From contig NC_081413.1 in NCBI RefSeq assembly GCF_030272615.1, positions 554,553,136-554,617,135 on the forward strand: a stretch of DNA of 64,000 nucleotides. Reading direction: 5' to 3'. A program made the translations under genes and the position numbers. The stretch is from Cryptomeria japonica (Eukaryota > Streptophyta > Pinopsida > Cupressales > Cupressaceae). Positions 24,169 through 36,120 of this stretch are shown here, piece by piece (the first letter of the stretch is position 1; the number at the start of each line of letters is the position of its first letter). The notes under the pieces were generated by a model. It did no database searches, had not been told where the DNA came from, and saw only the letters and a program-made list of their open reading frames with translations.

Positions 24169-25633
24169 GTTGTACTGGGATTTTTAGCCTCACTAGGGGA
24201 GTTGCTATGGTGTTTGATGCTGCTTTGATAATCAAAGGTGACCTCTTTGTAATAGGATGATATAGTGGTTTGTTCCGTTTCCCTTTGAATATGAGCTTAG
24301 GAAGAATCTCCTTTTGAAAGCCTAGTCCTGTGTTATCTTTGGGTTTTAATTCCGGCTGCAACGGTTCATGTCATCCTTGCTTGCAAGGTCCCAAAGCACT
24401 CTGACCATCGTAACCCATTCTTTGCATAATGAGAAGGTCTTTTCCATACTGATCTGTGGGAAGCTTAGCTTGCGGAATATTGGTGGTGATGGGATCTTTA
24501 TAGATCCATTCTGCTAAGTCCTAATCTCTGGTCTCTTCTTCTTGACTCTTTCCTAGGATGAAAGGCATCAAAGTACATGTTGGCTTGATTAGTGGTGTTT
24601 GAAGTAACCGTTGAGGTTTACCATGTGTTCTAGGAGAAGTGGGTATTTGTCCAACACAAAAGAGTTGGCTCAAATTGTATTCCCTAGGACCTTCCTCTAC
24701 GATTTTCATCTTGAGCTTTTCTTTCTTGGGTATAGTGGTGTTTGAACTGGCAACAGAGGCTTGGCTTATGTATGATGTGGAGGAGATGACTTCTCTATTG
24801 TTGGGAACGATAATCTCTGGTTGATGACTAATATTATGACAATATGCAGAGGGGTTTGCATCGCCCAGGATTGTGATTTCTACATCATTATGTGGGAACT
24901 TGATACACTGATGGTAGGTGGATGGAACGACTTGCATGTCATGTATCCAAGGTCTTCCTAACAATAGATTGTATGGCAAAGGAAGGTCCAGAACTTGATA
25001 GATAATGTGTTTCACCATAGGGCCCACTCGGATTGGTAGCACCACAACTCCTTTGGATGAATGTTTAGCATCATCATAGGCTTTGATTATGATCATGTGG
25101 GGATCCATTGATTCTATTGCATATCCCAAAGCTGTGACTAATTGTAGAGTACATATATTTAGGCCTGCTCCATTGTCGATCAAGACTCATTTGATCCTAT
25201 GCTGGTTGATAAACCATTCAACGTGGAGCGAGGCATTATGAGGTTGCTGGAAGGATGTGTTGTCACTTTTAGAGAAAGTGAGATAAGGTGATGACCTTAG
25301 ATTTCCAATCATGGCTTGGAACTGATCTGTATTTAGGTTTGCAGGGACTTACACCTCTTGGAGAGCTTGATCCAAGATGGTTTTATGAGATGGGGATAAG
25401 CGTAATAGCTCTAAGATAGATATCAATGTGGGCATTTTGTCTAATTGTTCCACAAGGTTATACTGCTTTGGGATAGGTGGGGTGCCTTATGGAGCTGCCT
25501 TTATGGTAATCTTGCTACGATGTGTAACAACATTGCAAGTGGAGATGGGATTTTTTATGGTTATAGTTGCAATTTGTTCACTGGCATCGTATAGGTGATT
25601 CACAATATAATTATACGTGGCTTGCGTATAATT
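24169..25633 (-). pseudogene. Gypsy A pol, proximal part: protease and G-patch-like segment
   Basis: On the minus strand the open stretch 24521-25183 carries the aspartic protease motif IDNGAGLNIC and the downstream LLLGRPWIH, as in plant Tat-type elements. Further on, after a stop, the sequence MQRMGYDGQSALGPCKQG and ELKPKDNTGLGF resembles a G-patch, a glycine-rich nucleic-acid-binding segment seen in some plant Gypsy polyproteins. The frame stops at the solo LTR boundary and resumes at 20264. At its proximal end it is cut by Gypsy B. Confidence 0.82.
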
Positions 25634-25638
25634 GGTGG
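25634..25638. repeat. Target-site duplication of Gypsy B, left copy
   Basis: ggtgg, repeated at 42609-42613. The target lies in the gag-pol coding region of Gypsy A. Confidence 0.95.
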
Positions 25639-25944
25639 TGTAGTCACATAAATCTGTCCACTTAATTAAATGAATATTTAGTATTTATTTGATTATTTAA
25701 CCATCAATCAATAATTAATTAAATTAATATTTAATTAATTCATCTTAACCCTCTTCTCCTATTAATTAAATAAATTATTCAATTTATTTGATTTAATTCA
25801 CTTAACCAAATTCAGACCATTAATTAAATAAATAAATCATATTTGTTTAATTAAATCTTCTCTCACATTTAAATAAATTAATATTTATTTAAAACCCCCA
25901 AAATCTCATCTCTCACATTTAAATAAATTAACATTTATTTAAAT

Positions 25945-26181
25945 CACCTTTATCGTCTACCCACTTGCATTTTCCTACAAATGCAAGTTGCACAATTATT
26001 TTAAATAAATTATTTATTTAAATCACCTTTATCCTCCACCCACTTGCATTTTCTTACAAATGCAAGTTGCACAACTATTTTAAATACATCATTTATTTAA
26101 ATCACCTTTATCCTCCACCCACTTGCATTTTCCTACAAATGCAAGTTGCACAACTATTTTAAATAAATTATTTATTTAAAA
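25945..26181 (+). repeat. 79-bp tandem repeat with 10-bp-stem hairpins in the LTR
   Basis: Three units each carry a perfect inverted repeat, ACTTGCATTT and AAATGCAAGT, separated by a six-base loop (25963-25988, 26042-26067, 26121-26146). The 3' LTR has the same array. The diverged Gypsy A LTR keeps one related hairpin near 48050. Conservation suggests a role in the LTR (protein binding or RNA structure), but this is inference. Confidence 0.8.
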
Positions 26182-27074
26182 TCCTATTTATCCTCACCCA
26201 CTTGAAACCTTTAATGGTTTCCCTTAAAGTCTTCAAACTAGATGGCTTTAAAGTCTTCAAACTTGATGGCTTCCTTCTATAGTCTTCTTAAGCCTTTAAT
26301 GGTTTCCCTTAAAATCTTCAAACTTGATGGCTTTAAAGTCTTCAAACTTAATGGCTTCCCTTAAAGTCTTCTTAAGACTTTAATGGTTTTCCTTAAAGTC
26401 TTCAAGCCTTTAATGGTTTCCCTCAAAGTCTTCAAGCATTTTAATGCTTTATCTTCTTTTTTCTCATTTAAATAAATTAATATTTATTTGAATATTTATC
26501 CAAATGCAAATTACACCATTTAATTGAAATAAATGATTTTATTTTAATTGAAAATACCAAAATTCCTCCCACTTGCATTTTCCTACAAAATCCACTTGCA
26601 TGCCTAAACCCCTTCTAGATTCTTCTAAACCCTTCCTAATTAACCTAATCCATCCCCTAAATATTGTCACATTCCTAAGCAAATTGGAGTCACTTCTCAA
26701 AGACTCCAAAGTCTTTGAAAAGCAATTAATGATTTGTGTGTTCAACAAATTAACCTCTAAAGTCTTCCAAACCACTTATGGCTCTTACATGACCATTAAT
26801 GGTTAATTCCACTTGCACCCATGGTTAAGGACTTTGACCCCTAACTTAACCCTCATGTAACCCATATGTCTCTTCAAAGCATTTATTTCTTTGACTAGGG
26901 TAGCCATCATGTCCCCTCAAGCATTTAATGCTCCTTATCTCTCCTCTCAAGCCTCCTCATGGTGACATTTGTCAACATGAGATTGGGTTGAAAGTCTCAC
27001 ATGGATTGAATATCTTTCAATCCTAACCCTTGTTAAGATTACTCAATCTTAACCCTTCATTTCCCTATTTCTTC

Positions 27075-27083
27075 TATAAATAG
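27075..27083 (+). promoter_or_regulatory. TATA box of Gypsy B 5' LTR
   Basis: TATAAATAG about 400 bp before the LTR end. The same sequence occurs at 42204-42212 in the 3' LTR and on the minus strand at 47398-47406 in the Gypsy A LTR. Confidence 0.75.
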
Positions 27084-27481
27084 AACCCTTCTCCTCAAGT
27101 AAAGAAGAAGCATTAGAGTATTGTTGTTATACTAGCATTAGCATAGAGCTTTCTCATAGCATCACTATCTACACTTACATAGCATTTGCTTATCATATTC
27201 AACCATATTGAATCTCCATATGGCATCCATGGCTAGTGCTAAAAGCTGAGAGCTACACTCATTTGGGACTTGGAGAGGAGAGGAACAAGGGAGGAGCAAC
27301 TATGAGCATCTTGATTAGCTATTTTATTCTATGTTTATATGCTTTCTATTTCATGCTTAATATCTCTCTTGATATGCCTATTTAGGATAATCTTTTGTTG
27401 CTAACACTAACATTTGTTTCTTGTGCTCTTGTGTGTGTTGCCATCAAACAAATTTTCTAATCCTTTTTGCAGAGCATCATT

Positions 27482-27501
27482 TGGTGAACCCGACGTGAAT
27501 C
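27482..27501 (+). other. Gypsy B primer-binding site (tRNA-Trp)
   Basis: TGGTGAACCCGACGTGAATC begins two bases after the LTR. It is the complement of the 3' end of plant tRNA-Trp including CCA (from memory of that tRNA's sequence). Confidence 0.85.
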
Positions 27502-28374
27502 TAAACACCAAAAAGATCAACTTTTTTAAAACCAATAACATGTTTGAATGTTGAAAATGTCACACAGGTTGCGCTTTTGACACTGTTTTGGCGCGTTTGA
27601 TATTGTTTTGGCGCTATTCACCTTGTTTCAGTACTTTTGCCTTCTCTGTCTTTCCCTTTCTTTTAGCGTGTTTGTGTTAAATAGCACCTCTGTTCAAATG
27701 CAGACTAGCGCTATTTTAACAGAACGTTGTACAAATCACCTTGTAACCAAAAGAAAAAAACCAAAAAAAAATAATTAGGCTTGTAGAAGCCCACCAAATA
27801 GGCGGATTTTACTAACTATTTTTCTCTTTTGTGGAGATTTAAATTAGATTAAAAAGTAGATTTATATTTTTTACTAACTTGTTTTTGAAGTTGGTTTTAA
27901 AAATGAATTCACTTTTTATTTTGGTTTAAAATTAACTTCACATTTCAAATTTGGGCTTTTTAAAAAGAGCCACACATTTGTTTGGGGCTCTTAAAAAGAA
28001 TTTCATTGTTCCAAGGTAAAAACAACCACAAACTTATACAAAACAACTTTATTTTTTGCAAGTTAGGAAACAAACTTCGTTTTGGTGCTTAAAATCAACA
28101 AAACAAAATTTATTTTCTTGCATCAACTTAAAAGAAATTTACAATCAACACTTTGTTTTGGGCAATCTAAAAAGAACAAGCCATTTTTTCCTTCAAGCTC
28201 AAAAATAATTTTACTTCAAGCAAGACGTGTTTTCAATTCAGTTGACTAGGATTTCAAAAGTTCCTAGTTTACAAAATATTTTGCCTTTGAAGTTAAAAAG
28301 AACACCATGACTTTTGGAGCAACATCTCCAAATAGTTAGATCACATTGCAATGATGGATTAAAAAGAACAAATG
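27502..28374 (+). other. Gypsy B leader, proximal part with GCGCT motifs
   Basis: The sequence just after the primer-binding site carries several short 'gcgc' motifs (near 27568, 27590, 27609, 27708), including AGCGCT within TAGCGCTA. The matching part of Gypsy A (46600-46860) has more of them. The rest is A/T-rich with repeated 'taaaaagaac' and similar motifs. No coding region was recognised. Confidence 0.6.
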
Positions 28375-29130
28375 TCTTTTGTGCTTGGCACACTTGTGCA
28401 AAAAGTCAGTCGAGTGGTCCTACCTCTAACACACACTATCCTCTCCCTTGGCTTTCGTGGTCCTAGGTGCAAGAGAAAAGTGTTAGTAACACTCAAATTT
28501 TATCTTTTTAAGAGAGGCCTGCCAAGGGATCGATACTCTTGGGAACGACCTCGAGCGGTAAATCCTTCGAGCCACTATAGAAATCAGGTGAGAGAAAAAG
28601 CTGTAGCCTTGGGTATAGCTGTTCGTACAGTGTAACTGGCCGAAAGGACAAATGGGCCCCACCACCAGTTACAAGGCTCTTAAGTGAGTCACTGCAGAAT
28701 GAACTTATGTCCAAAAACATCGAACATGACTAAACGCTTTTAAGTAGTAGCCCACCCGTTCTATTGATTGAGGATATTTGAGATATAATTTAGTGCAAGA
28801 ACATAGATGGTTTTGCTCCCAAGATACTCACCATACATATTTCCTTGAGTAGAAACATAGCTTTTTGAAAAAGTCACTTGTGGCTTGATAAAAGTGGTGA
28901 CTCCCCCATCATAGGGATCATCTATTTGTTATGCTCGTGCAAGACTTAGTATATCACATCCTTACCTGCCACGGCGGGATTCATAAGGTATGTAGTACCA
29001 AAGTCGAAGAAATATCAAGATGTGGGCTAAATTTATCACAACTGGCCATTTGACCGTAGGGATAAAAAATGTTTGAAGTGTGTTCGTTTTAAAGACCAAG
29101 TGCAAATTGAGCTGACTTCAGGCTTTTGAA
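28375..29130 (+). other. Highly conserved leader block of Gypsy B, apparently noncoding
   Basis: The block aligns with Gypsy A (about 45250-46020, minus) at roughly 95% identity in stretches I compared, for example 8 differences in about 175 nt around 28920-29090. This exceeds the identity of the neighbouring reading frame (about 85%). It contains a perfect 13-nt palindrome GTGTTAGTAACAC (28480-28492) that is kept in A. Reading frames here shift between the copies, so the constraint looks like RNA or DNA structure, perhaps packaging or splicing. Confidence 0.6.
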
Positions 29131-29354
29131 ATACACCTTAAAATACATCTAAAGGAAGGGTCATATACAAGTCCAAGGATTGGGTTGATCTAGACCCATA
29201 CTCATTTGTGCCTTTAAGGGAAACATTCTTGTGTTTGTGTGCTTTCTTTGTTTTCTTGTCAAAGCAAAATCAGAAAATCACTTTCAAAAACAAAGTATTC
29301 ATCCAACCAAACACATCAAAAATAAAGTACAAACAACAAAAGTATCAAAACTTT

Positions 29355-29738
29355 ATGACCATTCTTCACATCTTGCGAAAGAAGAAGCATCATCAGAATA
29401 TCAACTTGAAAAGAAGACCATTAAGCTCAAAGGTTTTGATCAAAAGGAGGAAATTCTTCTATATAAATAGACAAATCTTTGTCTCACATAGAGTCTTTCT
29501 GCATCACATGTGTCTCTACCTTCAAGGCAAAACAAATGAATTTGATTCTGAATCATTGAACCGCAGAGCTTTTATGCAATATAGAGCTCTGAGCTATCAC
29601 AAAAACCAAGGAGGTAAGATTAATCCCAACTTTTTCCCAAACATCTATATCACATACAACACAGCTTGAGAAATACCACCAACACCCGAAAGGGAAGAGG
29701 TAGAGTTTGTCCCATTTGTGACACAAAGTTTTTATTGA
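29355..29738 (+). pseudogene. Pre-gag accessory reading frame of Gypsy B (127 codons, one stop)
   Basis: A frame from ATG 29355 to TGA 29736-29738 corresponds codon for codon, without indels, to an intact frame in Gypsy A (44644-45027, minus). In B one tryptophan codon is TGA (29667-29669). The product has a basic N-terminal half (MTILHILRKK..., KRRPLSS, KRRKFFY) and an acidic, aromatic C-terminus ending in VTQSFY. A one-base indel just before the ATG puts the two copies out of frame upstream, which supports this start. I recognise no domain. Tat/Ogre elements are known to carry extra frames before gag, so position and size fit, but the function is unknown. Confidence 0.7.
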
Positions 29739-30181
29739 AGTTAAAAACATTTCATCCATTATCTTACTCATCCATCATCACTTCATCATCAATTCATTCC
29801 AACTCTAAAAACATTAGAGGTTCTTGTCCCAAAGTTCTCTTTTAGATATTGCTTGAATCAAACACATCACATCACTTTTTAGATTGTTTCTACATCTAGG
29901 ATAAGCTCATCCTAAGAGACACATCTACATAGGTTAAAACTAGTTCATGAGTGAATCCTCTCATTACTAGGTAGTTAAATCTGTAACACATCTCAGATTT
30001 CTCTACACCTTATCACATCAAAATTTATCAAACAAGCAAGCAATTCAAAGAAGGAATTTCGGCATCCACCTTAAAAGTGCTAGAGATCCACATGCAACAC
30101 AATTCACCAACCATTAATATTTCATTTCATCAAAAACTCATCATCATTTTCACTCAACTTCAACAAAGACTCATAAGAAAA

Positions 30182-31717
30182 ATGGCTCAAACCCGATCAC
30201 AGTCAACGCAACGAGAAATAGAAATGGAAGAAGAAGAAGAGGAAAATCTCAATGAATTTCAAGAAGCACTTGGAGGAAATGTGAATGACGAAAACCCAAG
30301 TACTCCTACTCCTGCAACAATAGAAAGGGCCCAACATAATCCTCTCTTTAACAGACTATTTGACGAAATACTCAGGAGCAATGCGGATGCTCACTTCTTA
30401 AGACTCGCTCAAGAAGGAGCAAAACTCCCCTCTGACTTTGATCTCGCCCAATTAAGACAAGCATCAGAAAGACAAAGTCACCATGAAGAGGAAAGAGGTA
30501 GAGATCCCATCAGATATAACATTCCTCGAGGTAACCCACCACCTCCTCCTCCAAATGAAATGGAGCTGTTGCGGCAACAAGTCGAGAATCTCGCCCAACA
30601 GCTTCATAGTGGTGTCAAGACTAACCAATTCTCACTCAATGACATCTATCCCTATCCTTTTGATAGGAATCTTTATATGCCACCCTTTCCACGAGGATTC
30701 GAAACACCCAAATTTGAAAAATATAGAGGAAAGGGAGATCCCCGTGATCATGTCAGAGAATTTCATTCCGCTTGTCTCGAAGTAGCATATGAAGACACCT
30801 ACCTAATGTGCCTTTTTCCCCAAAGCTTGGGAGGAACAACCACATCATGGTTTTCCCGACTACCAGGTGGCATTAGAACATTTGAGGAACTCATCCAGAA
30901 ATTCCTCGCTCATTACTCTCATAACATTGAATGCGGCATCACCATGGCTGATCTGTGCAACACCAAACAAAAAACAGGTGAACTATTCTCAGTATTCCTG
31001 CAACAATGGCGCCAAATGTCTAGCAGACGTTTTCTTCAGTTACCTGAATGAGAACTAGTGGAAATATTCATTTCCAACTTAAATGAAGAAATGGAATTTC
31101 ACCTGGATGTCAAAGACACAGACTCTTTTAATGATATGATCACCAAGGGTTTGAAATGTGAAAGGGCACTCATCAAGAAAGGACTCATCAAAATCTTTAA
31201 TGAACCAAAAGATGATCCTCGCCCGTGCTTCAATAGTGATAAACCAAGCTTCTGGAATAAAAACAAGAATATCATCAACGATGGGGTTGTGGATGCCCGG
31301 ACTATCCAAAATGCACAACCTGTGGTTCCGTTTGCAGGACAAAATCCTCCACCTCATAACAACACAAATGTCCCTTTGAATCAAGGTCGCATCATGTCTC
31401 ATGATGAACCAAGACCTCATCAGCAAAAACAAAAATGAACATACACTCTCTTAGGGGAACCCATTGAAACAGTATTGCGACAACTCATTTCTCAAAATTT
31501 GGTCACTCTACCTAAGCTATCAAACTATGAGCCTCAAGTCAAACCGGCATGGTGGAGAGATACTGAACACTGTGAATTCCATCAAGGGAGAGGAAACAAG
31601 ACAAGTAATTGTCATCGATTAAAAGATCTTATTCAGGATCTTATTGACCGAGGAGAAATTGAAATTGAAGGACATGACCCAAAAACAACCAATAATGATC
31701 ATCTGATGTTCAAAAAT
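30182..31717 (+). pseudogene. Gypsy B gag region
   Basis: The start ATG at 30182 gives MAQTRSQSTQ, matching MAHTRSRSRQ in Gypsy A. An acidic stretch (EEEEEENLNEF) follows, then a proline-rich linker and the Gag core with PKFEKYRGKGDPRDHVREF and GTTTSWFSRLPGGI (30700-30890). The core is broken by TGA at 31049-31051, with another at 31436-31438. A zinc-knuckle-like segment, CEFHQGRGNKTSNCHRLK, follows at 31571-31624. Gypsy A has CGA where the second stop stands, so that one is a C-to-T change. The frame stays the same throughout and runs on into the protease. Confidence 0.88.
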
Positions 31718-33757
31718 CCACTTCCATCACAAGATCAAAGGGGTCCTTCCACTTCCAGGCGAGGCATTGATACCACTGATTATACACAGGCTACCTATAA
31801 TTACACTGTAAATCATCTGTATGATGCCAGTGAACAAGTTGCAACTATAACCTTCAAAAATCCCAACTCAAATTGCAATGTTGTTACACGTCATGGCAAG
31901 GTCACCATAAAGGCAGCTCCACAAGGCACCACCTCCATCCTAAAGCCGTTCAATGTTGTGGAACAATTAGACAAAACACCTGCGCTTATATCCATTTTAG
32001 AACTATTGCACCTATCGCCATCCCATAAAACTATCTTGGATCAAGCACTCCAAGAGGCGTCAGTCCCTGCAAATCTAAATACAGACCAATTTCAAGCCAT
32101 GGTTGGAAGTCTAAAGTCATCACCTTGTCTCACTTTTTCTGAAAGTGACAACTCTTCCTTCCAGCAACCTCATAACGCTTCGCTACACATTGAAGGCTTC
32201 ATCAACCAGCATAGGATCAAGCAAGTCTTGATCAATAATGGAGCAGGCCTGAACATTTGTACACTACAGTTGGTCATAGCATTGGGATATGCAGTAGAAT
32301 CAGTGGATCCTCATAAGAAGATCACAATCAAAGCCTATGACGATGCAGAGCGTTCATCCAAAGGAGCTGTGGTACTACCAATCCAAGTGGGCCCTGTGGT
32401 AAAACACATCATCTGTCAGGTTTTGGACCTTCCTCTACCATACAATCTATTGTTAGGAAGACCTTGGATACATGCCATGCAAGTCGTTCCATCTACCTAC
32501 CATCAATGTATCAAGTTCCCACATAACAGTGTAGAGATCATAATCTTGGGTGATGCAAATCCCTTTGCGTATTGCCATAATATTAGCCATCAACCAGAGA
32601 TTACTGTTCCTAATAATAGAGAAGCCATTTCCTCCACATCATATATAAGTCCAGCCTCTCTTGCCAGTTCAAACACCACTATACCCAAGCTAGAAAAGCT
32701 TAAGATGAAAATAGCAGAGGAAGGTCCCAGGGAATACAACTTGAGTCAACTCTTTTGTGTGGGACAGATGCCCACTTCTCCTAGAACACATGGTAAACCA
32801 CAATAGTTACTCTAGCAACCACTGATCATGCCAACATGTGCTTTGATGCCTTTCATCCTTGGAAAGAGTCAAGATTAAGAAACCCAAGATGAGGACCTAG
32901 CAGAATGGATCTATAAAGATCCCATCACCATTGATATCCCACCAGTTAAACTTCCTACGGATCAGTATGGCAAAGGTCTCCTCATTATGCAAAGAATGGG
33001 GTATGATGGTCGCAGTTCTTTGGGATATTGCAAACAAGGACAACATGAACCTCTGCTGCCAGAATTAAAACCCAAAGGTAATACAGGCCTAGGCTTTGAA
33101 AAAGAGATCTTTCCTAAACTCAAATTCAAAGGAAAACCCAACAAACCCTTATATCAGCCTACTACAAAAAGGACACCTTTCATTATCAAAGTAGCATCAA
33201 GCACCATCCCAACTGCCCCACCGAAGCTCAAAACCCTAACACCACCATCTACAATACCAATCATCCCACCAAGCGAATCAGTAATCCCATCAATAACACC
33301 AGTAGTAGCAGCAATTGTATCAGAACCCGCAGTAGTATCTATGGCACCAACAGTTCCAGCAGAAACCAATGAGTCAATATTACCAATACTCCCTGTATCA
33401 GATTCTTTGATCCCCATCAAACTTCTTGCAGCACTGATCACTACAAAGGTACATCAACCAATCACACTTGCAATATTTAACTCCAAAGACATCCCAGTAT
33501 GGTATAGTAATCGGATGCTGGAAAGTGACTCAGAGACCGACTCACATGAGTGGGAATTTGATTCTATACAGCTTAACACTTCAGATGAGGAAGACACATC
33601 ACTACCTCCACCACGCAAAGACATCCTTGTTTACGGAGAAGCATAGATAAAGACCACTGGGGTTCCTGAACTAGAAACATCTTCCATAGACCCTACGTCT
33701 CATCCTACGCCTGATTCTGATAGGGAGAGTACCATTAATGACCTTCACCATAACGTC
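31718..33757 (+). pseudogene. Gypsy B protease and G-patch-like region
   Basis: This continues the same frame as gag. The protease motif reads INNGAGLNIC at about 32231-32260, whereas Gypsy A has IDNGAGLNIC. The catalytic aspartate codon is therefore asparagine here (32234-32236). LLLGRPWIH follows near 32450. The G-patch-like MQRMGYDGRSSLGYCKQG and GNTGLGF lie at 32985-33105. A proline, threonine and serine-rich linker separates it from the reverse transcriptase. Stops are at 32804, 32813, 32876 and 33644 (first base of each). Confidence 0.86.
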
Positions 33758-36120
33758 TTGACCCTCACTGATACATCTAATTCACTTAACCTAATCGATG
33801 AAGTAATGCCCATTATCCACCCTGAACTCATTGAATGGAACCAACCAAATCCTCCATGTCTTAACTTCTTCCAAAACGACAAGGCCATCATTGACTTTTT
33901 GGAATTAAGGGATAACCTACCAAGTGAGGATCACAAAGTTGGATTCGCCATTGAACTTAATAGTGCAGCATACTTTGGGGCGAATGCCAAACCTTTCAGC
34001 TGCAAAAATATAACAATAAAACATGGATCTTCCAGTGAAAACCACACTGTGGCACTGTTTGATTTGACAAAAGTAAAAAGAAAGAGCGTATCCAATGGTG
34101 AAAACCTCTCTGAGGCGCCTGAGGATGAAGGGTTTGACATTCTCCCTGCTAATGTACAACAGGAACGATCAACGATTCTCATTGAGGAAACCAAAGAATA
34201 CAATGTGGGGACTCCTGAAAATATTCATCTCATACATCTGGCATCTCTTCTCACTCCAGAGGAACAACCTAAATTTATAGAGTTCTTCCAGAAGCATCAG
34301 ATCAACTTTGCATGGTCATATGCAGACATGCCTGGGCTTGATCCTGATTTAGTCATGCATCACCTCACCATAGCAAAAGGAGCCAAACCTGTCAAGCAAA
34401 AGCTTCATAAGATGCATCCCCAGATTGCAGTGCTAGTCAAAACAGAACTCAAGAAACTCCTAGATGTTGGTTTCATTAGGCCAATTGATTATGCAGAATG
34501 GATCTCCAACATTGTGCCTGTCGGCAAACCAAAAGGGGGCATCCGCATTTGTACTGACTTCAGAGATCTGAATAAGGCATGTCCTAAGGATGACTTCCCC
34601 CTACCAAATATCAACATCATAGTGGATCTGACAGCAGGACATGCCATGCTTTCACTCATGGATGGCTTTTTAGGATACAATCAAATAAAGATCACACCAG
34701 AGGACCAACATAAGACAGCCTTCACATATCCATGGGGCACATATTGCTGGAATGTAATGCCCTTCGGTCTAAAGAATGCAGGAGCAACCTATCAAAGAGC
34801 AATGACCACCATCTTCCATGACATGATGCATACTATGATGGAAGATTATGTTGATGACTTACTAGAAAAGTCACTCACCAGAGAAGGGCATCTCAACATA
34901 TTAGATAAAATATTTGATAGACTAGAACAATACCGTGTTCGACTCAACCCAAAGAAATGTGTCTTTGGAGTGACCTCTGGGAAGCTTCTAGGATACATTG
35001 TCTCAAGCAAAGGTATTGAGGTCGATCCAGCAAAGGTTAAGGCAATCATGGACATGCCACCTCCAAAGAATATCAGTCAGCTAAGGACACTACAAGGACG
35101 GCTCCAATCTATCCGCAGATTCATCGCACAATTGGCTGATAAGTGTCACCCATTTACACACCTACTACACAAGAACATCCGCTTTCAGTGGGATGCCCGA
35201 TGCCAGCAAGCATTTCAGATGCTTAAAGACTATCTCATGAATCCACCATTGTTGATGCCACTAGATCCAAGTAGACCATTGTTACTCTATATCTCAGCAA
35301 CAAGTACAACATTGGGTGTACTACTGGCACAACATAATGCAGAAGGAAAAGAGTGTGTTGTTTACTACATTTCTCGCACACTGGTGGGCTATGAACTCAA
35401 TTACACACCTATTGAGCGAGCTTGCCTAGCAATAATATTAGCAGCCACTAAACTGAGGCACTATCTATTAACACACAAAGTACAACTCATTGCAAAGATT
35501 GATCCACTCAAGTATTTACTCAGCAAAGCAGCATTGACAGGTCGCTTGGCCAAATGGGTAATGATTCTAAGTGAATTTGACATCGAGTACGTGGACCATA
35601 AAGCTATCAAAGGTCAAGTTATTGTAGATCAGTTGGCCAATGCACCACTCATAGGAGATCATCCTCTTATTTCCAATTTTCCAGATGAAGAGATATTTAT
35701 GATCACAACAACACAACCATGGAAATTATACTTTGATGGTTCATACACTAGGCACGGCTCGGGGGCAGGCATTCTATTTATCACACCTCAGGGTGATAGC
35801 ATCCTAAAGTCTTACAGGCTCACATTTCCATGCACAAACAACATAGCAGAGTATGAGGCCTTGATCACAGGACTCAGGTTAGCCATACAATGGAAATTAC
35901 AAGAACTGCAAGTATATGGCGATTCCCAACTAGTCATTCGACAAGCAACAGATGAATATCAGATCAAAGATGATAAACTCATGCCATATAAGCAAATGGT
36001 GGACACTCTAAAGACATCATTTACTACTATCACTTTTGAGCAGATACCAAGAGATCAGAATCGAGCTGCTGATGCTATGGCTACCATCGCATCTCTCCTA
36101 GATCTTCCACAAAATTCAAC
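33758..36120 (+). pseudogene. Gypsy B reverse transcriptase and two RNase H domains
   Basis: This stretch has no stop. Reverse transcriptase runs from about 34380 to 35000 with RICTDFRDLNKACPKDDFPLP and YVDD at 34847-34858. DGFLGYNQI carries leucine where Gypsy A has serine. The RNase H that normally follows reverse transcriptase is at about 35275-35640 (LLYISATSTTLGVLL, CVVYYISRTL). A second RNase H of the plant/archaeal type is at about 35725-36100, with LYFDGSYTRHGSGAG, NIAEYEALITGL, YGDSQLVIRQ and DQNRAADAMA. The double RNase H places the family in the Tat lineage. Flanking stops make the polyprotein nonfunctional as encoded. Confidence 0.93.

Larger units (their letters stand above)
14571..25638 (-). 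mobile_element. Gypsy A, 3' part (Ty3/Gypsy, Tat type), interrupted by Gypsy B
   Basis: This minus-strand segment holds the pol genes and 3' tail of an old Gypsy element. Its gag and 5' LTR continue at 42609-48343, on the far side of Gypsy B. The join is precise: Gypsy B has a ggtgg duplication on both sides, and the A sequence reads through it in the order seen in B. The 3' noncoding part matches B's tail in several blocks, for example 14700-14870 against 39540-39720, and the 30-bp repeats. No 3' LTR of the family was found to the left. Confidence 0.85.
25639..27479 (+). repeat. Gypsy B 5' LTR
   Basis: 1841 bp. It contains a 79-bp tandem repeat with hairpins near its start, short repeats around 'cttaaagtcttcaaact' (26200-26450), and a TATA box near 27075 followed by the presumed R region. 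The only differences from the 3' LTR that I found are single-base changes. Confidence 0.96.

Noticed and set aside
26539-26806. Reading frames of 77-78 codons in both strands, repeated identically at 41668-41935
   Set aside because: They are the same stretch of the two Gypsy B LTRs and have no coding signature; identity reflects the LTR pair, not gene duplication.
27482-27501. tRNA-Trp gene fragment
   Set aside because: Only the 20-nt complement of the tRNA 3' end is present next to an LTR; this is a primer-binding site, and no cloverleaf is encoded.
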